From Trichobilharzia szidati (Eukaryota > Platyhelminthes > Trematoda > Strigeidida > Schistosomatidae): 64,000 nt of DNA. Positions 11,926 through 22,325 of the stretch are shown piece after piece. Positions within the stretch are counted from its first letter, which is position 1. The number at the start of each line of letters is the position of its first letter. The notes below the pieces were generated by a model. It was not told where the DNA came from. It saw nothing but the letters and a program-made list of their open reading frames with translations, and ran no database searches. The stretch spans positions 122,008,110 to 122,072,109 of the forward strand of contig OX235279.1 in assembly GCA_944472155.2 (NCBI GenBank), read 5' to 3'. The position numbers and the translations under genes were made by a program.

Positions 11926-12034
11926 CAAATAATAACCGATAGGCGTTCTGCAGAACAGGGCTCTGGTGAACGAAGTGGTGTAGTAGTGAATAACTCTTCA
12001 CTTTTTGAGACTATGACTACACTGGATTCAAGTC

Positions 12035-12584
12035 TGTTATGTATGAATATTATGACCTTGTAGACTACGAGCGAATCTAACTGAATGCGCTGGCTAATCT
12101 GTCCTAATCGCACGTCAACTACAACAACAACACCAACAATACCACCGGACACGGAAGACAAGGAAAGAAGACTGGACGTTGATACGAGAGCCTTTACTAT
12201 CTCTACAACAGTCGAAAATGTTAAACAACAAAACTCCGTATTTATACAGTTAGGAAAATCAATGTCACATTTAAAAAATATTAACAATCTATGGGAATTC
12301 AGTAAATTCAACCATGCCGGTGCGTCGGTGGCACAGTGGTTAGGACTCTCGCCGACCATGCACATGGTCCGGGGTTCGATCCCCTGCCGGCGCACACCCG
12401 ATATCTATGGTCGGCCTGAATTTGGGCTACCGATATCCATGCTGAAAATTCCATACTTGTACTGAAAATACGGTGTGGAATCAAGCTGTAAATCAAAATA
12501 AATAAATAATCATACAGGCGCGAAAAATCAATAATCATGCAGGTGCAAAAAATCAATATTGATGAGTCACCAGTGTATATATCA
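12035..12584 (-). mobile_element. Solo LTR, family 1, interrupted by SINE A
   Basis: Minus strand: starts TGATATATACACTGG (12584 end), ends CATACATAACA (12035 end). Exact 5-bp target duplications AAGTC flank it at 12030-12034 and 12585-12589, proving one insertion event and, with no internal region, LTR-LTR recombination. A plus-strand SINE A (12321-12508) sits within the tandem-repeat part of the LTR. Confidence 0.92.
12321..12508 (+). repeat. SINE A
   Basis: Full-length: head TGCGTCGGTGGCACAGTGG, B box GGTTCGATCCC, body CGATATCTATGGTCGGCCTG, tail CCATACTTGTACTG...GTGGAATCAAGC and (AAAT)n end. It lies inside the solo LTR, so it is younger than the LTR. It is the best-preserved A copy. Confidence 0.9.
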
Positions 12585-12589
12585 AAGTC

Positions 12590-13460
12590 TCAGTGAGAGC
12601 ATGATCACTCACTGGAGTATGCAACAAGTACATCCGAATTACGATTCGAGAACAGGAAGAAATGAGCACCCCAGCTTCCACTGCTGGTCGCCATCCACCG
12701 AACTACTTCGTTGTTTGCAACTGTGATAGGGTACAAAGACGTAAATATTAGTTTATATATTTATTACAGTCTGTGTGTAAATATATGATGCATTCTTTCA
12801 AAACGCTCCATACTTTACAAGTAGCATTACTTGTATGTGAATGAAAAGTATTAGAGATGTCATTTAGGTAAACAGAAGGACTAACTGACTAAATTACAAA
12901 TTTTTGTTTTAAATTGATTTCAGTTGAATTATGAGATACATCTACCTATCTATCTATCCATCCATCAGAAAACAGATGTTTAGACATGTTCATAGGTTTG
13001 GATAGATTTTAAATGTGTGAAGTCGAACCAGTACAACCATAAGTCAGCATGTTAAAAATCATCAGGCTTAATAAAAATTATTAAATTTTATTTATATAGT
13101 ATGCCTTGAGACACATCATCGTAACCGAAACAAGTAAATGACTTTGAATAGCCCTTGAAATCTCTATCATGAAGTTAACAACTAATGGACATTCCTTCTG
13201 GGAATTCATTTGTAAGCAAACAAATTATACAAATTCATGAGGAACATAAAGAATGAATGTAATATTTTTAACCGGAGTATCTCAGTTGACCATCTTAACC
13301 TTATTTTAACAGTCATATGTTATGCGTCACGTTAGTATTCTGAATTATTTTTTAACGGTTATTCGTAGAAAGCGGGAATGAAATAATTCTGCTGCAAACT
13401 AAAGGATAGCATTTGTTTGAGATATTAACGGAGCTCAGACAGTGGTCAGCCGTATACGCA
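12590..13460. other. Mostly unassigned AT-rich DNA
   Basis: 12630-12720 contains CCAGCTTCCACTGCTGGTCGCC followed by ATCCACC, a likely SM-alpha tail scrap. Otherwise no ORF or repeat was recognised. Confidence 0.5.
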
Positions 13461-13467
13461 AACTTTC

Positions 13468-13794
13468 TGATATATACACTGGTAACTCATCAATATTGAT
13501 TTTTCGCACCTGCATGATTGAATTTACTGAATTTCCATTGATTGTTAATATTTTTTAAATGTGACATTGATTTTCCTAACTGTATAAATACGGAGTTTTG
13601 TTGTTTAACATTTTCGACTGTTGTAGAGACAGTAAAAGCTCTCGTATCAACGTCCAGTCTTCTTTGTTTGTCTTCCGTGTCCGGCGGTATTGTTGGTGTT
13701 GTTGTTGTAGTTGACGTGCGATTAGGACAGATTAGCCAGTGCATTAAGTTAGATTCGCTCGTAGTCTACAAGGTCATAATATCCATACATAACA
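13468..13794 (+). mobile_element. LTR, family 1, followed by a leader remnant
   Basis: TGATATATACACTGGTAAC start and CATACATAACA end; followed by AATTTGGCGACGGGG, the same post-LTR sequence as at 5907. It has only one copy of the 29-bp unit near its 5' end. Sequence after 13812 is unrelated, so the element was cut just after the leader. Confidence 0.85.
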
Positions 13795-13811
13795 AATTTG
13801 GCGACGGGGAT

Positions 13812-14026
13812 GGGACTTCTTGGCCGATCTAGGCCGTCTAATGACATCGCGTGTCAATCCATCGGTCGAGTGAAATCCAAATGGGAAGCGACGAGTGGGT
13901 TGTCAGTGAAAAGGTGATATGGAGGAGATCGTGCTAAGAAGAGATGAGAGACTATGGGTGATCGTGGACCCAGGTGAAGAGGACGGTAGAAAATAGAAGA
14001 AAGTGGAGACGTGGTACGAAGCGATC
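13812..14026 (+). pseudogene. Possible RTE-like LINE C-terminal remnant
   Basis: A relatively GC-rich block whose complement, around 13850-13920, resembles the plus-strand sequence at 34400-34475 of the RTE-like copy (ACTCGTCGCTTCCC, TCACTCGACC, GATGTCA...GATGGC order). It has no long clean frame. It joins directly to an inverted hammerhead half. The assignment is tentative. Confidence 0.3.
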
Positions 14027-14207
14027 GGCAGGAAGCCTTGTACCTAGATTTCGTGCTAGTTGGCACTGGGCGACGCGGGTTCGAATCTCAGAAGGGACAT
14101 GAGTTCCTTCAACGTTGCAGATACGCCTTGCTGACGAGTGCCAACTAGCACGAAACCTAGGTCAAGCAAGGCTTCCTGTCGATTGCCTCCAACCATCTAA
14201 TAGATCT
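14026..14207 (+). repeat. Hammerhead SINE D, foldback copy
   Basis: Plus-strand D sequence from GCACTGGGCGACGCGGGTTC (14062) through the hammerhead (14125-14172) and tail CTCCAACCATCTAATA. Its 5' head is replaced by an inverted copy of its own ribozyme 3' half (14026-14065), giving arms 14026-14065 and 14138-14181. The plus ribozyme has an intact core (CUGACGA, GUGC/GCAC, GAAA, CCUAGGUC) but AAG is inserted after the cleavage site, before stem I resumes as CAAGGC. Confidence 0.8.
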
Positions 14208-14599
14208 AGTCTCACCAGAGTAGTAGTTCATGTAACACTAAAATGTTATTGGCATCATGTTTCGGCTACAGAATTTAGTCCCACTGAAATTTTATTCTCC
14301 CTTTGTCAGATAGCACCCGCATATAAACATTTTTTTGTTGTTACAATTAAATTAATCCAATTAGCTACTAAAATCAAGTTTAGTATTTTATTATATTTCG
14401 AATGTCATATGATTCGATGTTGTCTATATAGCTCGATCAGACATAAAAATTTGAACGTTATTAGCCAAGGCAAGAGTATGTCTGTGTTGATTTAAAACAC
14501 TCATATCAACCATAGCAACTAAAACATGTAATATGGTTTAATGGTTTGTTGGTCTACCATCATCACCGAACATACATTCACTCTGAGGATGACAATGCG

Positions 14600-15540
14600 G
14601 CATTCACGAGTTGCTAGAACATTGTTGTTGGAAAGAGCATAAAACCTCAAAATTAGTTTCTCATTCTATTCATGTTATTCTTTATATCACCTTAACAATA
14701 TGTGCATGCATATATTTCAAAGTGAGATGCACACTCTCCACCTTGGCAAAATCACCCATTAACAAAATTTATGAAAACCGACAACAAATGCATGCATACA
14801 GACACACATCTACTTAACATGGAGACATTTGTGGATTTAAAAAAGTTATAATGATGACTTAGCAACAAGACTCTTTTTGATGAACAACATGCAGGTGCAC
14901 CTGTATTCATGATTTTGTGGATTTTAAGTGTTGAAAGAAGTGGAGCGATGGGAGGAGAATGTGAAAGGGGGGATTTGTATATATTTGTGTGTGTGTATGC
15001 GTGTGATGTCTCTATGATTTCCTATCTGTAGAGGAGGCCTCCTGTTAGGAAATACGAGAACAGTGATCAACAAATATTTTTCTACTCTTTTTAATCTAAA
15101 GATTTATTTACTTGTCATGACAATTCGACTAGTAACCAAGCTTGTCAGTCAGCCAATCATATTCAACTTTGGGCATGTAAACATCTATCTATCTTTGCAA
15201 AATATGTGACTCTTATTTATAAAAAAAGAAAACTTAAATGACCTTTTACTTGACTACTTAGGAAAGTAGCCCACCTGTTCAGTCTTAAAGATGAATATCA
15301 CATGATATACTGAATGAAATGAAATTCTATTGTCAAGGCTTAGACATCGAGAATCTTTGTCTCTTGTACAACCAAACGAATATTTTAACCTCACATAATA
15401 AATATGGTATAGATTAAATATTTTTTTAGTTATTATTATTATGGGACGCTTGTTCATCAATGTTTCTCTGTCACATTTTTGAGTAATAATGGGGAAAAGG
15501 GCATGTTATAAATTATTTAAATTAATCCCAGCGTGTTTAA
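14600..15540. other. No gene recognised
   Basis: AT-rich DNA with short GT-rich patches near 14990. No motif or repeat family was identified on either strand. Confidence 0.5.
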
Positions 15541-15563
15541 GAAAATGAAAACAAGATTTTTCT

Positions 15564-15597
15564 GAACGTTTCGCTGTGTAAGCCACAGCTTCTTCAG
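15564..15597 (-). ncRNA. Hammerhead-like motif, PLE type
   Basis: Minus strand: CUGAAGA, one extra A, a perfect stem GCUGUG/CACAGC with loop GCUUA, then GAAACGUUC. It resembles a hammerhead core and stem II with almost no stem III. The same pattern with different stem sequence is at 45952-45988 (plus) and 55196-55230 (minus). PLEs are known to carry hammerhead motifs. The extra A departs from consensus, so activity is uncertain. Confidence 0.5.
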
Positions 15598-16039
15598 CAA
15601 GTCGTAACACCTACGGTCTGGAAACTTGTAATCTTATTAAAAGGACATATTGTTAGCAATTCGCATGCAGTCAGATTTCTCAAATGATTTTCGAAGTCAG
15701 CTGGTGATATTTATTGAACTCTTGTTAGTTAGTGCGACTCCATAAAGGTTTGTGACGCCTAGTTTCACTGTGATTACGGAAAATTGTTGATTTATATTGG
15801 AATAAAAATGACCTAGAGAATTCAAATCAAGAAATGGAATAATATTTGAGCTTAGGCACGCCTGTATTCTGTTGATTACTTTTAATCTACAATGTCCTCT
15901 TTAGCTGTTAGTGATTACCTGTCTGTCATGTTCTCACTTAGTGATGAGAATGAATATAATGCCCCTAAATTTTGTGAAAAACCTCTCCCTGTGCTATACC
16001 AAGCGTTCTGAATATCCAATACAGTCCTACAGGAGGTCA

Positions 16040-16220
16040 GTCGCGAGCCCGAATAGCTCAGTGGTAACGTCTCTGACTGCAGCACTGGGTGACGCGGGTT
16101 CGAATCTCAGAAGGGATATCAGTTCCTTCAAGGTTGCAGATACGCCTTGCTGATGAGTGCCAACTAGCACGAAACCTAGGTCCAAGGCTTCCTGCCGATT
16201 GCCTCCAACCATCTAATACC
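16040..16220 (+). repeat. Hammerhead SINE D, full copy
   Basis: tRNA-like head GAGCCCGAATAGCTCAGTGG with a consensus A box (TAGCTCAGTGG) and B box (GGTTCGAATCTC at about 16098), then a linker, a complete hammerhead (16144-16188), and a tail ending CCAACCATCTAATACC. The head looks like a tRNA but the acceptor stem does not close and it is fused to the ribozyme, so it is a retroelement and not a tRNA gene. Other copies are at 14062, 44500 (minus, ribozyme lost) and a scrap at 25440 (minus). Confidence 0.85.
16144..16188 (+). ncRNA. Hammerhead ribozyme, apparently intact
   Basis: Stem I GCCUUG (16144-16149) pairs perfectly with CAAGGC (16183-16188). The core CUGAUGA is at 16150-16156, stem II GUGC/GCAC closes the loop CAACUA, GAAA is at 16171-16174, and stem III is A-U, C-G around CUAG. 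Predicted cleavage is after GUC (16182). Every invariant position is present. This is the best ribozyme in the window. Confidence 0.9.
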
Positions 16221-17629
16221 AACAATTCACAGTGCACCGTAATGGCGAGCCACCTAGCATGGTGGCCACATTGCAAACATGACTGATAGAATTCAGTCTG
16301 CACCGAAGATAGGACTATACACATTACACTAGTTACTGACTAGTGTGCAATCAAAAAATGTTCTGAATAATTTTTTTCGATTTTGCTCTCTACACACTTT
16401 ACTTTAAACTCAGACAGGCATTCAATGACATCGGAGCCATTTCACTTTTACGCATACACTGATTTAAGTCAGACACCATTAATCAGCAGACAGCTTACCG
16501 CAAAATGAAGTTACATAAGCTTCAGATTTAGTGAATCAATATATGTCAGTTGTATTGATGACGGTCCACTGAATTACTTCAGTGTGATAATTAAGATTTA
16601 TACTCACAATTAGTGATGACGTTGATGAAATTATTTCCATTTTAGGAATGTTTTGCTTATCGTCTTACTTCACTTATCATTTTGGGATGTACATTTTTGA
16701 AACGATGAAATGCCTTACACATCTTTAAACGTGAATAATTATTACCTTGAAAAGTGAGACAGTCTAAACGATTTGACCTTTCTTAATTTTACCTATCAAT
16801 TAATTATTTATTTTTTGTTTGTTTGTTTGTAAGAAGGTGATTCACACATTTCACTGAAGTCACTCGACTAGATAAAACATTACGTAATCTTTTGAGGGAT
16901 TATGTGATGACAATCCATTAAAACAAATAATAGTCACGTTTAAATAACTTGAGGGTATACCAAAAAAACAAGATTGCTATTAAATTGTCTGTAATGTAGA
17001 AATGACTATTGCATAATTTTGAGAGATGATTCCCGAGCAGATAATCGGAAAGAGGGCGAGAGATTGAAAAACAATAGTATGTCTACAGACTATCCCATTT
17101 CACACTATTGATAATCTTATCATGTTTTTTGGTTGTGTTGTAACAACATTGACCCACCCCACAAAGAGGGACGGAAAACATCATTTAATTAGCTGACAAA
17201 TTTCATGTCTATATCTATACGTGTGGGACAAAGAGTTCACACATTTGAACAAAAGTATTATCAACATTCACATTTCTAACACTTGAATAGGTTTTCAGCA
17301 TCTTCAGTTTAGTCACAACAGGGTGGATATTAAAAAACCATTCGAGTGGAAGTTACACACACTGTACATTCTACCACATAGTGTCTTGACTGACTTAGTA
17401 TAGCGCAGTGAATAAGACTTAAATTAATCCAAATCCCTACAAAACCCAACAACTGAATATCAATCGCTAGTTTACAAGCAGATGCTGGATGGATGTCCTG
17501 AAGTTGTAGGAAAGTTTCAGTGTGGTCCAGGAGAAAGTGGATACTCACTGATGGCATTGGCTGACAGTACGATTATATTACGAATTGAAAAAAAACTTGA
17601 GCTCACGGGTCACTGGATTCCAACCTAAG

Positions 17630-17815
17630 TGTCTGAATGGTCAACAACATGGCCTTGTAACACGAAGAGCCCGGTTTCGATCTTCGGTGGGTGTCCAACA
17701 TTAGAACAGAGAAGCTGTTCAGTGGTTTTTAAAGATTCTGTAACTGATGTCGGTTCGTGATAAAATCCACACTGAAGTCAATCCAAATACCTACAAAACT
17801 AATAATTGAAATAAG
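17630..17815 (+). repeat. SINE C, ribozyme partly deleted
   Basis: Head GTAACACGAAGAGCCCGGTTTCGATCTTCGGTGGGTG and tail CTGTAACTGATGTCGGTTCGTG, ACCTACAAAAC match family C. The CUGAAGA-stem II part is missing and only GAAGCTGTTCAGTGG of the ribozyme remains. Old copy. Confidence 0.6.
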
Positions 17816-18179
17816 ATAAGTGTTTGAAAAATAAAAGAATTTACTTAATACGTTTAGTGTAACTGCATCAAAATAAAGAAACGTAACCAACCAAACTGAT
17901 TGGATGTGAAGTTTTCAATATAAATACAAATATTCCAAGAAGAAATGCTGTTGGGTAATGCAGTTATCTTTAATGTCAAGACTAACCCTAGCCTAGGTAA
18001 CCAAGGGATTAAAAGTGGATCAGCTAAGATTGCTAGAGCAGAATAAAACTACTTTAAGGTTGTATTAGAAGACAGAGCAAATGTGTTGGCAAGACATTTA
18101 TCCAACTAAACCCTCTCAATCGTTAACTAAATTTCCCCATACAACAGAACTAGATTGGTTTGTTTTTCGAGACAATAAG

Positions 18180-18413
18180 GAGTCGGTGGCACAGTGGTTA
18201 GGACGCTCGCCGACCATGCACATGGTCCGGGGTTCCATCCCCGACCGACGCACTCCTTTACCTCGCGAAGCCAGAAATAAAGCTGGTAAGGAGGAAAGGT
18301 TGGGCATGAAGCTAGCAACCCCATCCTGTAAAAATAAACACTGGTACAAAAACTTCAAGCCTCTAGCTTGAAGCCCAATGTTCCACTGGGAACGTGAAGG
18401 AATAAAAAAAAAA
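18180..18413 (+). repeat. SINE B
   Basis: Head AGTCGGTGGCACAGTGGTTAGGACGCTCGCC with B box GGTTCCATCC, body TAAAGCTGGTAAGGAGG, tail CCAATGTTCCACTGGGAACG ending GGAATAAAAAAAAAA. Full length. Confidence 0.88.
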
Positions 18414-18989
18414 TGATCTTCAAATTAATGAGTTTTGAGGTGTTCACTGCTGAGAAGTAACAAAGGAAGAGTAGTTGATTGTGTTGCTTAGCTTTAAATA
18501 CCTGCCCAGCGCTTACATTGATTCATGGCTAATTTCTCCTTCATTTTAAACATTGTCAACGTTCAGTTTGTAAATCTGACTGATATTTACTAGAGTAGTT
18601 GAGTTATGGATTGTTCACTGCTTGAATAATGTGTTCAAATGATATTTATAAAAACTGCATTGACATCAGTCGGTGTATAAGAGAGATGCTCAACAATGGA
18701 TTAAGATGAATATTGAATCAAAAAGTTCATTGCATGTGAATTTAGTTATCATATGACAACTTTAAAATTGTACTCGTTACCTTAATGATTAGTTAGATGC
18801 ATAATTTATTACCATATGCAGTTAAACTAAAGATTATGTTAATAATCAAGGTGTCGAATATAATACCGACTAACATATCGTATCATAATGAACGTGATAG
18901 GTATAAGGTTACTTTCACATTTGCATACAAAAATAAACACAAATAATTAAAACAAGGATATTCTATTCTATCAAATTTGATAATAAATT

Positions 18990-19130
18990 ATTGTTTGATT
19001 GGATGGAGGATTTCATCCTGATGAAGAGTCCCAAACTAGGACGAAACAGCTGTCCGGTACTCCCAGCTCGTTTTCCAGTGGTTCTCTAACTGATGTCAGC
19101 TCATGACGAAATCCTCCTTCCAATCAATAA
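18990..19130 (+). repeat. Minimal SINE C with hammerhead and terminal inverted repeats
   Basis: The tRNA head is absent. Arms TTGATTGGATGGAGGATTTC (18995-19014) and GAAATCCTCCTTCCAATCAA (19107-19126) are inverted, differing at one position. Between them lies a hammerhead CTGATGAAGAGTCCC...GGACGAAACAGCTGTC and the C tail. In the aligned register the core reads ATGAAGA in place of CUGAAGA; a shifted CUGAUGA register is also possible. Confidence 0.75.
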
Positions 19131-19713
19131 ATTATTGATCGGATTAAATTCACTGTGGATAAATAGCAGAATATGTGACAATAGCTTATTAGATATGGCT
19201 AATAAGACACTGACAAGTGTTGAACTAATCAAAACGAATACATTATACTCCATTCCAGATAATTTACCTGCGTTTAATTCGTATTCGTACTTTTTAGTAG
19301 TGTACTTAACAGGTACATTTTCAATATAAGGTTCGTATCTGTATCACTCAGTGTTGAAGTTAGAGGTATTCACATTAGGCTTTTTATGTCACGACCGACT
19401 GACTTCCTGTAGAAAATACTGATGTACATGCATTAACCATTAGATGTAAACCGGAGTAACTGAATAATTCTTACTGATGATGGACGATTACTGAACGATC
19501 GTACAACATGGTTGAAAACTTGATAAAGTTACCTTTTTTAATACAAGAAAAAATACCCATCTGGACATGGAAATAAGAGCAAACTATCCAGTAGAGAATT
19601 CTTTCAGTAAATTTCTTCATTTAGCTGTATGTCGACACATGGCAAAAAAGATGTAAAATCAAAATAAATTAACAGTTTGAAAAAATTTGGGCATTGATTA
19701 TATGATTTTCAAT

Positions 19714-19888
19714 ATAATAAAGGTTTTTGTATTTCCCAATGAATATAAAACAAAACGATATTGTTTTTACTAACGTTTCGCTATTTAATGCTAATAGCCT
19801 TAACAAAGTATTATTTGATAACGTCAGTAAAAACAATATATCGTTTTGTTTTTCATTCAATGGGAAATACAAAAACCTTTATTATAAA
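19714..19888. repeat. Long inverted repeat (PLE-terminal sequence)
   Basis: Arms of about 65 bp (AATAAAGGTTTTTGTATTTCC...ACGATATTGTTTTTACT and its complement) around a loop of about 40 bases containing CGTTTCGCTATTTAATGC. Similar sequence flanks PLE fragments at 46.56 and 55.14 kb, so this is likely a paired PLE terminus. Confidence 0.7.
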
Positions 19889-20720
19889 AATAAACTAACT
19901 TGGAATATTGATTATATCATCGGTCTTTCGGAATGGCAAAGACTAATGAAATAGTAACTAAGGTTAAAAAGATAAGTAAGTTCAGACTAAAGGTTGCGTA
20001 ATACAAAAAAGCACTTAGAAAAATTAGGGGTTAGTGAAAAGAGCATAGGAGCAAGTATCAAAATAATCTACGTAATAGGTTAGCTGACTGAACAGAAGGT
20101 TATTTGAGAAAATGATGCTCATAAATGTAGAATAGCGATAGCTAATAATATATTGACAAGAATTGAGCTCGGGATTATGTCCAACATAGGAGTGGGTGAA
20201 AAAGTTGTTTCTATGTTCACAGAACAAGATTTTTCATATGAATGACCTAGACCTCAGTAATGCAAAGGGTTAGGAAAATGTCCAGAGAGGTATCCTCTGT
20301 TACATAACTTTGAATTAGCTTCCAATTAGAAACTGAGTGACCAGTGTCGACTAGGTATCGAACTATAGCAGTCTGTAATAACCTACTGCGATCTGTTTGT
20401 GGTCGTATGGAATAATGTTCCCTACTCTTTTAGATAAAATCTTATACAGTGACGACAGTACAGCTGAGTAAATGAATTCGCCGAAAAGAGTCCCTTCGCT
20501 GAACTATTTATTCTTTTACCTCCACTAGAAATTAAGTATGAATCAACAGTTAACCGGGAGAATTCTATTAACTCGTTATTGACAATTCACATGTAACCTT
20601 GATCACGTTTTACAATACCTAGAATACAAGGTAACTGATATGTTTACTTGGACTTTTTAAAATTAATTACGATCACTTTGTCCCCTGATCAACTACAAAA
20701 CTTAGATACAGTAGTCATAT

Positions 20721-20998
20721 TGTGGTGGTGTGATACGGACACTGGGTTCCAACGGAATATTATTCTCACAGTAAGAATCATTGTATTTGATGGTGTTAAC
20801 GTCTGAATACTATTCCCACAGTTCAATACTACATTAGCAACAGAATACTACACATGTATTGGAACATCCTATTTTATGTCATTGAATGTAAACCAAAATC
20901 GTAAGCTCAGAGATTAGTTAAAGAATATAAACTGTATACATACAATAGATCAATAGAAACGTACATTTGGCTTCCGTGTCTTGCCTTCTGCTGTTACA
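20721..20998 (+). mobile_element. LTR, family 3
   Basis: Begins TGTGGTGGTGTGATACGG and ends TTGCCTTCTGCTGTTACA; the copy at 57410-57654 matches across its length (GGGTTCCAACGGAATATTATTCTCACA, TTGGCTTCCGTGTCTTGCC). No ORF is attached. Flanking 4-mers ATAT and GTAT differ, so no exact duplication is seen here. Confidence 0.65.
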
Positions 20999-21009
20999 GT
21001 ATTACCTTT

Positions 21010-22250
21010 CAAATTAAAATATAGACAGACACGTTGCTAGGCTATTCAAATATATTATAATAAATGTTTCTAAATATTAGTTCGCTCATAATCCAATGTC
21101 TTTTGAATGACTCAGCAACGTGTCGTTCACATTCAGCCTTTATCGATCCTAGTGCGCATTCTAGTTGTACTATACCGTTTATATACATTTCATTTGTTTC
21201 TATGCTCGTCGAGCTGATATGTTCTGGTCTGTCAAATATTGTTAGGTTTGTACATTTCAAACTGAAAATTAGTTGCGAATTCAAATCAATTGTCTGAACA
21301 TAGTTAGCTCTCATTCGAAGTGTCAGCTATGATTCCGAATTAATGACATAAAAGCCTAAACGCAGTCGAATTACGAATCTCATACGAAGTGCATATCAAA
21401 TGTGTTTCAATTTATCAAGTGCACTCTCTATCTGGGATATTTGTGTTGAAAGGAATATCAAACGGAACACGTAAATCAAGCAGTATCACGACCATAGTAG
21501 GTTAACATACCGATTTTAGTTATGATCCAGTTCATCAATGTTTAAACTGAAATTCCCACGTCCAAAGTAATGAACTAGTATTTACGCCTAAAATAGCTAT
21601 AAACATAACAATAGACCTTACAAGTACACCTCCACACTTCTCATGACTCACCAATATTATAACTAAATGTAACAATAGTCTACATATCAAACGGATCATA
21701 TGACTTGGTTTACAGTACATTTGATTAACGTGAGAATGCAGTTAAAGCTGGGAAATAAGATAGACACACCACAATCATGAGACATGTTTAGTGCCAACTT
21801 CAAGTATATCATTAATGCTAGTTAGTGAGATACTTTTATATTGCAATCATTGATTCATTTATAGGCTTGGAACAAAACTAGTCAAATAATATATAAAGCA
21901 ACATTCATTCCGGTCAACAGAATTTACAAGTTGTGGGTGTGCATACAAGTAGAGAATTCATGCTACACTCACCACCACCTTACAGATGAAACAAGCATGT
22001 TCAATCCTATTCATCTTAATTCACCTAAATGTGAACTTTATAAAAATGAAGTACAACCAGTTTATAAAACGGACTGTGGGAAAATCTAATTCCCTATTTG
22101 ATAAATTAATTATCCACAACTGTGATACTGTTGCTTCAAATACACTTATCTAGTATTGAATCCAATATTTATTTTTCGCACTGAATCAAGTACCCTCAAT
22201 ACTCAAATGGTTTAGAAATGAATTACGAAAATAAATTTCAATCCGGTGTG
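21010..22250. other. No gene or element recognised
   Basis: AT-rich, with short overlapping ORFs near 21.04-21.31 kb on both strands that show no family motif. It could hold unrecognised introns or intergenic DNA. Confidence 0.5.
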
Positions 22251-22264
22251 ATTTGATTGGTAAT

Positions 22265-22325
22265 AACTGCCAGTTGAATTTAAGATATGCGTTTCGCCCT
22301 ACTCGGGACTCGTCAATCGATCGCA
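22265..22325 (-). ncRNA. Degenerate hammerhead, SM-alpha type
   Basis: Minus strand: UUGACGA, stem II GUCCCGAGUAGGGC, GAAA, CGCAUAUC. The C3 of the core is changed to U, and stem I does not pair. Likely a dead relative of the SM-alpha ribozyme with no surrounding head. Confidence 0.55.

Noticed and set aside
12085..12465. 126-codon plus ORF
   Set aside because: Chimera of antisense LTR and a SINE A head; the similar ORFs at 13490-13744 and 28885-29136 are the same LTR read in antisense.
16044..16115. Genuine tRNA gene
   Set aside because: A and B boxes are good but the acceptor stem does not close and the head is fused to a ribozyme, as in the other copies; the same holds for all SINE heads here.
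18081..18371. ORFs on both strands around 18.1-18.37 kb
   Set aside because: They lie on SINE B; the recurrent 'HMVRGSIP' string is the tRNA-like B-box region translated.
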